A program made the position numbers and the translations under genes. Below are positions 56,527 to 64,000 of a stretch of 64,000 nt of DNA, in pieces. Under the pieces are notes generated by a model. It saw nothing but the letters and a program-made list of their open reading frames with translations. It was not told the origin of the DNA and did no database searches. How positions within the stretch are numbered: position 1 is the first letter of the stretch; each line of letters begins with the position of its first letter. Origin of the DNA: Formosa sp030427735 (GTDB lineage: Bacteria; Bacteroidota; Bacteroidia; Flavobacteriales; Flavobacteriaceae); contig NZ_CP195158.1 in NCBI RefSeq assembly GCF_051200825.1, forward strand, positions 3,224,001 to 3,288,000, written 5' to 3'.

Positions 56527-58071
56527 ATGGCCAATAAACAAATAGATATGCGTAAAATAAAACAGATATTTAAGCTTTACAGTGAGGGTGTCAGCAAGCG
56601 AAAAATAAGCCTCCAACTTGACATTTCACGTAATACCATCGATAAGTACATCGATTTCTTCAAACGATATGGGTTAACAGGCTATGAAGTGTCAGCCATG
56701 ACCTTAGAAGAGTTGGACAGACTTTTTAAATCGGACCAAAAAACCAAACCCGAACAGCTTGTTATATTAGAAAAGTACTTTCCTTATTTTGATAAGGAGC
56801 TTCGCAAAACGGGCGTTACCAAAGAACTTTTATGGCAGGAATATTATGCCAAGCATCCTAATGGCTATAAACTATCCCAGTTCAGATACTGGTATCGAGA
56901 ATGGAGCAAGGAAGTGTCGCCTGTAATGCATTTTACACACAAAGCCGGCGATAAATTATTTATAGATTTTACAGGAAAGAAACTCACCATAGTGGACAGG
57001 CACACAGGAGAAATCCAGGATTTAGAGGTTTTTGTGTGTGTTTTGGGCAGTAGCCAATATACTTATGTAGAAGCCTGTGAGAGCCAGAAGAAAGAAGACT
57101 TTATGGCTTGTGTAGAAAATGCACTTTGGTTTTATGGAGGCGTACCACAGGCTCTAGTGCCCGATAACCTTCGGGCAGCTGTTAATAAAAGTAGTCGCTA
57201 TGAACCTAGAGTTAATGCAGATTTTGCAGATTTTGCAGAACATTACGACACTGCAGTATTACCTACAAGAGCCTACAAACCTCGTGATAAGGCCATTGTA
57301 GAGAATGCCGTTCGCATCATATATACCCGTGTATTTGCACCGCTCCGCCATCAAACCTTTCATAGTAAATCAGAGCTTAACAAGGCCATATTAGAGCAGC
57401 TTAAAAAGCATAATGCTATGTCTTTTAGAGGGCGCGAGTACTCCAGATATTCTTTGTTTGAAGAAATCGAAAAACAAGCCTTGAAACCCTTACCAGAAAA
57501 GCGCTATGAAATTAAGAGGCAGTCCAGAGCTACCGTTCATAAAAATAGCCATATATACTTTGGTAAAGACAAACACTATTATAGTGTGCCTTACCAACAT
57601 ATTGGCAAACGTGTTAAAGTTATATACTCTGAGAGTGTCATTGAGATCTACCATCAAAATGAACTGTTGACCTTTCATGCAAGGGCGCCTAAGAAATACG
57701 GGTATACGACCACCAAGGAACATATGCCCTCACACCATCGCTTTGTTAGTGAATGGAGCAGTGAAAAATTTATCGATTGGGCAGGCCACATAGGAGTACA
57801 TTGCCAAACCATGATTATTAAAATCCTGAACAAAAAACAACATCCAGAACAGTCCTATAAATCCTGTTTAGGTATACTTCACTTAGCCAAAAAAGTGGGA
57901 AAACAGCGCTTAGATAATGCTTGTAGACGTGCTTTGGATTATGACTCTTATAATTATAATATGATAGAAAACATACTAAAAAAAGGATGGGACAAACTAG
58001 ATGAAACCATAGAGGAACCCGTTGATATCCCCAACCATAATAACATTAGAGGCAGTCACTATTATAAATAA
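56527..58071 (+). CDS. istA: IS21-family transposase IstA
   Basis: The start used is ATG at 56527 (MANKQIDMRKIKQIFKLYSE), the usual start for the family; an ATG at 56491 adds 12 non-conserved residues. Residues 5-50 form a helix-turn-helix (VSKRKISLQLDISRNTIDKY). The DDE core shows KLFIDFTGKKLTIVD, ALVPDNLRAAV, and DKAIVENAVRIIYTR as the three acidic positions. At 514 residues it is complete. istB follows 9 bases downstream. Confidence 0.93.
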   Translation: MANKQIDMRKIKQIFKLYSEGVSKRKISLQLDISRNTIDKYIDFFKRYGLTGYEVSAMTLEELDRLFKSDQKTKPEQLVILEKYFPYFDKELRKTGVTKELLWQEYYAKHPNGYKLSQFRYWYREWSKEVSPVMHFTHKAGDKLFIDFTGKKLTIVDRHTGEIQDLEVFVCVLGSSQYTYVEACESQKKEDFMACVENALWFYGGVPQALVPDNLRAAVNKSSRYEPRVNADFADFAEHYDTAVLPTRAYKPRDKAIVENAVRIIYTRVFAPLRHQTFHSKSELNKAILEQLKKHNAMSFRGREYSRYSLFEEIEKQALKPLPEKRYEIKRQSRATVHKNSHIYFGKDKHYYSVPYQHIGKRVKVIYSESVIEIYHQNELLTFHARAPKKYGYTTTKEHMPSHHRFVSEWSSEKFIDWAGHIGVHCQTMIIKILNKKQHPEQSYKSCLGILHLAKKVGKQRLDNACRRALDYDSYNYNMIENILKKGWDKLDETIEEPVDIPNHNNIRGSHYYK

Positions 58072-58080
58072 AATTAGATT

Positions 58081-58806
58081 ATGAATACAAAAACATTAGA
58101 ACAAATGAAGCAACTAAGGCTCTTTGGTATGCATAGAGCCTTTGAAAATAGTTTAACGCCCGAGAGCATTAACTACACCAGCGACGAACTCGTAGCATAT
58201 CTTACCCAATCTGAATGGGACGATCGTCAAAACCGTAAAATAGAACGCTTAACAAAATCGGCTTACTTTAGGTACAGTGCCGTCATGGAAGCTATAGACT
58301 ATGATCCGTCAAGAGCACTCGATAAAAACCAGATCCAACGTTTTTCTTGTTGTGATTTTATTAAAAATAAACAAAATATCCTTATAACTGGAAGTACTGG
58401 TGCCGGTAAAAGCTATATGGCCTCTGCTATAGGACATCAAGCGTGTTCTCTAGGCTACAAGGTTGTGTATTATAATACCAATAAACTGTTTACCTTATTA
58501 AAAACCGCTAAGGCAGATGGTTCCTATTTAAAACAGATTAGTAAACTAGAAAAACAAGATCTTTTAATTTTAGACGACTTTGGTCTTAGAGCTCTGGATA
58601 ATATGAACCGTCATGCATTAATGGAAATTATTGAAGACCGCCATGGTAAACACAGTACCATTATTGCCTCGCAATTACCTGTGGAAGCCTGGCATGAACT
58701 GATAGGAGAACACACCATTGCAGATGCCATTTTAGACAGGCTTGTACACACAGCTCATCGTATTGATATTAAAGGAGAATCTATGCGTAAAAAATTAAAA
58801 AAATAA
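58081..58806 (+). CDS. istB: IS21-family helper ATPase IstB
   Basis: A 241-residue AAA+ ATPase that assists IstA in target selection. Walker A is ITGSTGAGKSYMASAIG and Walker B LLILDDFGLRAL, followed by SQLPVEAWHELIGEHT and AILDRLVHTAHRI. It is full length with intact motifs, so the element may still be active. Confidence 0.95.
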   Translation: MNTKTLEQMKQLRLFGMHRAFENSLTPESINYTSDELVAYLTQSEWDDRQNRKIERLTKSAYFRYSAVMEAIDYDPSRALDKNQIQRFSCCDFIKNKQNILITGSTGAGKSYMASAIGHQACSLGYKVVYYNTNKLFTLLKTAKADGSYLKQISKLEKQDLLILDDFGLRALDNMNRHALMEIIEDRHGKHSTIIASQLPVEAWHELIGEHTIADAILDRLVHTAHRIDIKGESMRKKLKK

Positions 58807-58842
58807 CACTAAATTTAAACACAAATGAATCGATTTTGAGCA

Positions 58843-58902
58843 CTTAGTTTACTATGCTCAGTTTGACCCGCCGAGGGTGGCTCACTTTGTCCGCCCCATC
58901 CA
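58843..58902. repeat. Right terminal repeats of the IS21-family element
   Basis: Two copies of the GGCGG-x-x-x-AAA-x-TGAGC unit, inverted relative to the left end, run to the TG terminus at 58902. On the minus strand they supply the final residues (MDGADKVSHPRRVKLSIVN-like) and stop codon of the truncated susC frame. Confidence 0.78.
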
Positions 58903-60685
58903 TATTATCTCCAAATCGCGATGAACCTTCGTGTCTTAAACTAGCCAATAATAAAAATCTATCGTCGTAGTTATATGTTATTCTTCCAAAAAAAGCTATT
59001 AATTTATCAGAATTCTTATAACTTCCCATTCCTGCTTCACCCAATTGCAATCCTAACCCTGAGCCTATATTATTATATGTAAATGCATCTGTTGGAAACC
59101 TTCTATTTGTAGACCAAAATCCTTCATTCACATTATCTTCGTAATTATAACCCAACAAACCTGTTACTGTATGTTTTCCAAAAGTTTGTTTATAATCTAA
59201 AGTTAATTGCCCATAGTTACCTCTATAATCATCTGTCCCACGGGAGGCAAAACCATCTTGCCCATATTTTACAGTTGACACATGGTTTTTAGTTTGATAA
59301 AATCCTCTAATATTAGAGTTTCCCTTCCTTGTATATAATCCTTTTATTTCTAAATTATCATTTAACTCATAACTAAGACTTAAATCTAATCTTAAATTTC
59401 TATACCTGTTCTCCCCTATAGTTTCCTCTATATAGCCAACTGGATTATCGTAAAAATATACATCTCTTTCGTACCATGAACCATCTTCGTTTCTTACCGG
59501 CTCTGTCGGGTTACGAATTATTGCTTGTCTATAAATATAAGGGTTAAAACTTGTTCCATCTCCTAATGCATTATAAACTTGCTCACTCGCTATAATTGAT
59601 ACATTTGTTTTTAGTTTTTTATCAAACATAGCATGATTAACACTTATTCTCCCCGTATATTTCTCCGTTTCTGATTTTATAAAAATACCTTCTAAATCTC
59701 TATAGTTTAAGGATGCTGTTAAATTAGTAACATCATTCCCTCCTCGAAAAATTAAGTTATGAACTTGACTTAATGCATCTCTTGTTATTAAATCTAACCA
59801 ATCTGTATCTTCACCAAAATCCTGAACATTCGCTCCTATAAAATTATAACCTTCAGCATATTTCTCCCTTAATTCGCTTGCATTTAAAAAATTCATTTTA
59901 TTAGCTATTGTTGAAAGAGAAGTATAACCATTATAATCTATTGTTGGTTTTGTGCTATAATTTCCTTTTTTAGTAGTGATAATAATAACGCCATTTGTAC
60001 CTCTTGTACCATAAATTGCAGTAGCCGAACCATCTTTTAACACATCTATAGACTCTATATCTTCGGGGGCTACTGTATTTAAATTTCCAGGAACACCATC
60101 CACTAAAACCAAGGGGTCAGTTCCTCCAGTAAGAGAAGAAGTTCCCCTCAGTTTTACTTGAGACCCTTCTGTAGGATCTCCCGAGGGAGATGAAATTGTT
60201 AATCCAGCCACTTTCCCCTGAATTAATTGAGCAGCATCCTTAACGTTTCCTTGAACAAACTCCTCTGATTTGACAGTCGCTATGGCAGCAGTAACCTCCT
60301 CCCTATTTTGAGTCCCAAAACCAATAATAACAACCTCTTTTAATTCTTCTAAATTTTCTTGCATCACTATATGGTGCACCTCAGAATCGTTCAATTGCAG
60401 CTCTTGAGTTTCAAACCCCATATAAGAAAATACCAAAACAGCATCATTGGTAGTAGTGGTAAGATTAAAATCACCATCAAAATCCGTAATCACTCCATTT
60501 TGTACATCCTTCTCCTTCACTGAAACGCCTGCAATGGGTATAAAATTATTATCAACAACTTTACCCCTTATTTCTTCCTGAGCAAATGAAGTAAAGCCTA
60601 TTAAAATAAAAAATAAGAGAATAAAAGAACTCCTTTGTAAACATCCTTTTCCTTTAGGATAAAAACAACTTTTAGTTAATTTCAT
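58903..60685 (-). pseudogene. 3'-truncated SusC-family TonB-dependent transporter
   Basis: About 594 native residues remain of a protein expected to be about 1,000 long. A signal peptide (GFTSFAQ), the CarboxypepD-reg-like domain (EIRGKVVDNNFIPIAGVSV), the TonB-box-like LKEVVIIGFGTQNREEV, the plug (GKVAGLTISSPSGDPTEGSQ, IYGTRGTNGVIIITTKKG) and the first half of the barrel are intact. The frame leaves native sequence after LRHEGSSRFGDN, where the barrel normally continues, and stops inside the IS at 58844. Without the C-terminal strands it should not fold as a porin. No susD gene follows. Confidence 0.92.
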
Positions 60686-61093
60686 AATACGATATTTTGG
60701 TTTGTTAATTAATAAGTGTTATAATTACACTTATTTACGTGTAATTATTCCTTTGTAAACTTATTTTAAAATTTATCGTAACAGAAAGTTAATATTAGCA
60801 GAACATAAGACTATATTAACATAATATATGATTTTTCATAAATTATTGAACATAATTAACAAAAAGAAGAAAATCACTAAAGAATAAACAATCAACAAAT
60901 ATCTTCCTCTAATTTGGTCAATTTTATAGAATTCATTCCAAAAGAGCGCACTCATTTACCAAATGATCAATTACAAACTATCTAATAATTAAAAAAGGGA
61001 TTCTACTTCTAGAATCCCCTTGATATATAAATATTAAATTATACTATAAAACGTATTGTTTAATACACCGAAAAAAACATCTCTTTCTTCTCT
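60686..61093 (-). promoter_or_regulatory. Upstream region of the truncated susC with interleaved palindromes
   Basis: No gene is seen in these 408 bases. AATAAGTG (60711-60718) pairs with CACTTATT (60728-60735). The overlapping AATTACAC (60723-60730) pairs with GTGTAATT (60739-60746). The two alternative dyads lie just downstream of TAAGTTTA, a near match to the -7 element on the minus strand. They are candidate operators or alternative leader-RNA hairpins. The far end holds the terminator at 60991-61018. Confidence 0.45.
60991..61018 (-). terminator. Terminator after the nucleotidyltransferase/kinase gene
   Basis: GGGATTCTA pairs perfectly with TAGAATCCC around a 5-base loop and is followed on the minus strand by TTTTTT. 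It lies 76 bases beyond the stop at 61094. Confidence 0.88.
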
Positions 61094-62263
61094 TTACAAA
61101 ACAATATCTTTTCTACGGATATTAATGCGCATAGTGCCTTCTATTGGTTGTTCCGATACTAAAATTAGATAACCGCCACCACCAGCACCAGCTAATTTCC
61201 AAGCCAAGGCTTTATCTTTATATTTTTCTATTTCTTTATTAACCTTAGCGTTTACCATAGCGGGGAACATTGTTGTTTGCGCATTAAAAGACTCTAAAAA
61301 GCCTGCTGCAAACTGCTTTAAATCCTTAGCTTTTATAGCATCCCATACAGCATCGGCTGCCAGCGCCAGCGCCTTCACATTAGATTCTGTAATGTAGGTT
61401 TCTTTTAATAAATCCAAATCCTTTTCTCTTGGCCAAAGCAAAGCCATACTAATATGCGCTTCTAACCAAGATAAAATAGACTCGTCGTGAATAGATTCAA
61501 ATTTTAATGGCCAATAGGCATTATCGTAATAATGTCTAACCAAACCTGGCATACAAATACCAATGGCATCTTGCGCGCCTGATATTAATGTAGATCCTGG
61601 TGTGTTTTCGAATTTAAATAAAATTTCCGCCAGTTTTTGCGGCTTCTCTAATGGCAGATAATATGGCCATATTTTTTTAGCTGCATTACGAGTAGAGGTA
61701 GACATACCACAACGCTCGTTATACTCTATAATTGGCTCTAAAGACACAGTTAAAGCCCATCCCGGATGATATTTAGAAACATACGGCTGATCGATCCACG
61801 TTCCAGCCAAATCTATTCGATAAGGTAAAGAACAATTACCCGCCGATGTTCTAATGGCTGTTGTAGAACGTTCAGGCAAACCTGCATCTGGAATACGTTG
61901 TAACACGTGTAACTCTATGTTTAAGGCATTACACAGTTCCTCTTTATCTGGCGAATATCCATCTTCATTAACAACAAAAAAATCTGGTTGCAATGCTTTT
62001 AAATCGGCTTCAAAGTCTAACATGCCAGATCCAGAATTTACAAAAGCCTGCTTTACATGCTTAATCGCATTTATCATGTACAAGCGTTCTTGCTCAGAAT
62101 TGATTGTGTGGCGCCCTTTTAACTCTTCGATCGTAGCATCCGATCCGATTCCTACATACAAATCGCCAAAACTCGCAGCTTCTTTAAAAAAAGCAACATG
62201 CCCACTATGTAACATGTCGAAACAGCCAGAAACAAATACTTTTTTGTTTTTAGTTAATGTCAT
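61094..62263 (-). CDS. Fused nucleotidyltransferase and GHMP-kinase-like protein
   Basis: Residues 1-135 form a cytidylyltransferase-like domain: KVFVSGCFDMLHSGHVAFFK carries the HxGH signature, NSEQERLYMINAI the middle motif, and PERSTTAIRT the SSTxIR-like motif. Residues 136-389 resemble a GHMP sugar kinase: SLPYRIDLAGTWIDQPYV is motif 1 and WKLAGAGGGGYLILVS motif 3. The usual motif 2 (GLGSSAA) is replaced by GSTLISGAQDAIG, so ATP binding may be altered or lost. The arrangement suggests activation of a sugar to a nucleotide sugar, as in heptose or fucose pathways, but no partner genes are nearby. Cytoplasmic, monocistronic. Confidence 0.8.
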   Translation of the reverse strand: MTLTKNKKVFVSGCFDMLHSGHVAFFKEAASFGDLYVGIGSDATIEELKGRHTINSEQERLYMINAIKHVKQAFVNSGSGMLDFEADLKALQPDFFVVNEDGYSPDKEELCNALNIELHVLQRIPDAGLPERSTTAIRTSAGNCSLPYRIDLAGTWIDQPYVSKYHPGWALTVSLEPIIEYNERCGMSTSTRNAAKKIWPYYLPLEKPQKLAEILFKFENTPGSTLISGAQDAIGICMPGLVRHYYDNAYWPLKFESIHDESILSWLEAHISMALLWPREKDLDLLKETYITESNVKALALAADAVWDAIKAKDLKQFAAGFLESFNAQTTMFPAMVNAKVNKEIEKYKDKALAWKLAGAGGGGYLILVSEQPIEGTMRINIRRKDIVL

Positions 62264-62331
62264 TACTGATAAAATAATTTATTTTGAAATTTTTCGTAGC
62301 TGGCAAGATATGGCATTTAAAGGAATCAAAC

Positions 62332-62360
62332 AAAAAAAGCAAGCTATATAGCTTGCTTTT
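62332..62360 (-). terminator. Terminator of tRNA-Tyr
   Basis: AAGCAAGC and GCTTGCTT pair around TATATA as part of a perfect 26-bp palindrome (62335-62360). A T-run follows on the minus strand. It begins 3 bases after the tRNA 3' end. Confidence 0.88.
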
Positions 62361-62362
62361 CG

Positions 62363-62444
<82 letters not shown>

Positions 62445-62455
62445 AAAACCGGGTG

Positions 62456-62487
62456 CAAATATACCACACTTTTTTATTTGTATCAAA
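62456..62487 (-). promoter_or_regulatory. Bacteroidota-type promoter of tRNA-Tyr
   Basis: On the minus strand TTTG (62487-62484), a 20-base spacer and TATATTTG (62463-62456) match the TTTG-N19/20-TAnnTTTG consensus exactly. Transcription would begin a few bases before the tRNA 5' end at 62444. Confidence 0.85.
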
Positions 62488-62553
62488 CAAAAAACGCATC
62501 AATTTTCACCTTTACAATCTTACATCCTGATAATGAAGCTAAAGACCTTCATT

Positions 62554-64000
62554 TTACAACGAATATATAGCACGCAAGGTTACATATCGCGGCTGTATAA
62601 TATAATCTGTAGCCCTTACAGACACATCGTTAGCACTACTTTGGCTTTGCGCTTTGGTATTTAAAAGGTTAGTTGCCTTTAACTCAAATTCCCACTTACT
62701 GTCTTTATCTTTTCTGTATGCTAAAGAAGCATTCCAAAATTCGTAAGTATTAAGCGTTTCACTTTCATTTTTAAAATTATTATACGTATAATCGGTTTTA
62801 AAGGTTAAAACCTTCCATATTAAAGCATCAAACTCTGCTCTTGGCGCCGAGGTATAAAATTTAGTTCTCGTATCGCCTTGATCGTTATCCTGAATGCTGT
62901 AATTGTATCCAATTTCAAAATTTGGGGCTTCTCTAAAATTCGTTCTTAACTCCAAACCATAATTTTGAGTATAATTTTCGTTTACCGATCTTATATTTTG
63001 AATAAACTGATTGAATTTAGAATAACTAAAACGCCCATTGGCAGAAGCTTGAAACTTTCCAAAACGCTTCTGAAAACGTCCATTAGCAGACAAAGTTTCG
63101 TCAGCATAAGCCGAATTAAAAGGGGAATTCGACCGAATTACACTTTCAAAATTAGTGATATTACGAATCTGATCGATACTTTTGTTATAATTAATATTGG
63201 CAAAAACATTGGTATAATTAAACATATTGAAGCTAGAATAAGACAATCTAAGATTATGAGACAAAGCATTATCTAGCGATTCGTTACCACTAAAAAACGA
63301 GTTATATCCATTCATAACCAAACCTCTAGCCAATTGGGTAACATCTGTAAATTGTGTTTGCATGTTATAGGTCAACACAATTTGTTCGCTCTTTTTCAAC
63401 TGAATTCGCGCATCAAAATCGGGTAATATTTTAAAAAAGTCGTTATTGTACTTTACACCAAACTGGGTATTATCGGTATTATAAGCATGTATCGTTGCTC
63501 CCGGCGTAAAAGTAAACATGCCTGCTTTTAAAGTATAATGAAGCCCAACATACAAATCTAAAAACCCATATTCGATGTCGTTTTCGACTAAACCATCATT
63601 TACTGTAGGTGTAGGTTGATAACTTTCGCCACTGTCTAACAATTGAAAAATATTAGAGTTAAAAGCCTGATGGCTATAGATTGTTCCTAACGTAAAATTT
63701 AAATTGCTTTTTGTATTCAGCACATTAAAATAATCGACTTTAGCATCCATCTGATTAGACTTTACGCGCTTATCTTGATTCACGTTGTAGTTAATCTGAT
63801 CCATATCCAAACCTAAAATATCTGCTGTATTATCGTAAGTAGATTTCTCCTCAATAATAGCATTATAAAACGGATCTTCGTCTTGCCACAAATGCTGAAC
63901 TTCGAATGCAAAAATATGCTTGTCGCTTAGCGTATAGTAATAATTTAAATTTTGATTGATACTAAACGGACTCGACGATTCGTATTGCAAAGTATTACCT
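62554..64000 (-). CDS. Outer-membrane beta-barrel (TonB-dependent-receptor-like) protein, C-terminal part
   Basis: About 480 residues are visible; the gene enters from beyond the window edge and its start is not seen. Alternating amphipathic strands with aromatic girdles (SSFNMFNYTNVFANINYNKS, ANGRFSYSKFNQFIQNIRS, YGLELRTNFREAPNFEIGYN) and the terminal YVTLRAIYSL mark an outer-membrane barrel of the CarboxypepD-reg/outer-membrane beta-barrel type common in Bacteroidota. LKATNLLNTKAQSQS is a typical penultimate strand. Plug and TonB-box parts lie outside, so ligand and class are undetermined. Confidence 0.8.
   Translation of the reverse strand, partial: GNTLQYESSSPFSINQNLNYYYTLSDKHIFAFEVQHLWQDEDPFYNAIIEEKSTYDNTADILGLDMDQINYNVNQDKRVKSNQMDAKVDYFNVLNTKSNLNFTLGTIYSHQAFNSNIFQLLDSGESYQPTPTVNDGLVENDIEYGFLDLYVGLHYTLKAGMFTFTPGATIHAYNTDNTQFGVKYNNDFFKILPDFDARIQLKKSEQIVLTYNMQTQFTDVTQLARGLVMNGYNSFFSGNESLDNALSHNLRLSYSSFNMFNYTNVFANINYNKSIDQIRNITNFESVIRSNSPFNSAYADETLSANGRFQKRFGKFQASANGRFSYSKFNQFIQNIRSVNENYTQNYGLELRTNFREAPNFEIGYNYSIQDNDQGDTRTKFYTSAPRAEFDALIWKVLTFKTDYTYNNFKNESETLNTYEFWNASLAYRKDKDSKWEFELKATNLLNTKAQSQSSANDVSVRATDYIIQPRYVTLRAIYSL

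Larger units (their letters stand above)
56375..58902 (+). mobile_element. IS21-family insertion sequence
   Basis: The element carries istA and istB and has related terminal sequences. Read inward, the left end is TGCAAAAAACGGCCATAGTG and the right end TGGATGGGGCGGACAAAGTG, both then GAGCCACC-like. Several copies of a GGCGGAT-x-AAA-x-TGAGCCAC unit of about 22-25 bp follow, four at the left and two at the right, as usual for IS21. Outside bases are CTTTA on the left and TATTA on the right, so there is no target-site duplication. The left neighbour lacks its 5' part and the right neighbour its 3' part. Confidence 0.88.

Noticed and set aside
61854..62351. 165-residue plus-strand frame opposite the nucleotidyltransferase
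   Set aside because: It is antisense to conserved motifs of the real gene and resembles no protein family.

Overview
The window is a low-GC chromosomal segment from a member of the Bacteroidota, most likely a marine, polysaccharide-degrading flavobacterium (Flavobacteriaceae). The signs are SusC/SusD pairs, type IX secretion C-terminal sorting domains, SusB-type GH97 enzymes, a mevalonate-pathway gene (mvaD), and a tRNA promoter of the Bacteroidota form TTTG-N20-TAnnTTTG. There are no rRNA genes, CRISPR arrays or phage genes.

Region 1 (1-11,250) is mostly minus-strand housekeeping and stress genes. A free-standing S23-type four-helix-bundle gene sits between inverted repeats, with a decayed copy of its 3' end beside it. 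A tight operon follows (tesB, GDPD phosphodiesterase, BaiN-like flavoprotein, frameshifted DUF1697, mvaD). Next come a hemerythrin-like protein, a YtxH protein, an aldo/keto reductase, an AAA ATPase with a 22-bp inverted repeat just upstream, selO, and overlapping msrB-msrA.

Region 2 (11,320-36,110) is a complete starch/maltodextrin utilisation locus arranged divergently. On the plus strand are susC, susD, a SusE-like lipoprotein and a T9SS-exported GH13 amylase. On the minus strand are a LacI regulator, an MFS sugar transporter, beta-phosphoglucomutase, GH65 maltose phosphorylase, SusB-type GH97, a SusA-like GH13, an esterase and three GH13 lipoproteins. The inferred flow is: surface amylase and SusCDE capture, periplasmic trimming, maltose import by the MFS carrier, phosphorolysis to glucose plus beta-glucose-1-phosphate, then isomerisation to glucose-6-phosphate. 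A 17-bp word is shared by the two control regions.

Region 3 (36,200-50,120) holds a small lipoprotein, a beta/gamma-crystallin protein with a duplicated N-terminal module, an SDR, a DUF2914 membrane protein, a 1,632-residue PL1-PL9 pectate lyase preceded by a perfect 18-bp palindrome, a split ThrE-type exporter, katG and an AraC-type regulator.

Region 4 (50,200-60,690) is a damaged second polysaccharide locus. It contains an intact retaining-type GH97, a GH43-CBM32-LamG gene broken by one frameshift, an orphan T9SS sorting-domain fragment, a 5'-truncated DUF5695-like gene, and a 3'-truncated susC. An IS21-family element lies exactly between the last two. It has no target-site duplication, so IS-associated deletion of the intervening genes (probably including susD) is the best reading.

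Region 5 (61,000-64,000) has a fused nucleotidyltransferase/GHMP-kinase-like protein, tRNA-Tyr with a clear promoter and terminator, and the C-terminal part of an outer-membrane barrel protein that runs off the window.
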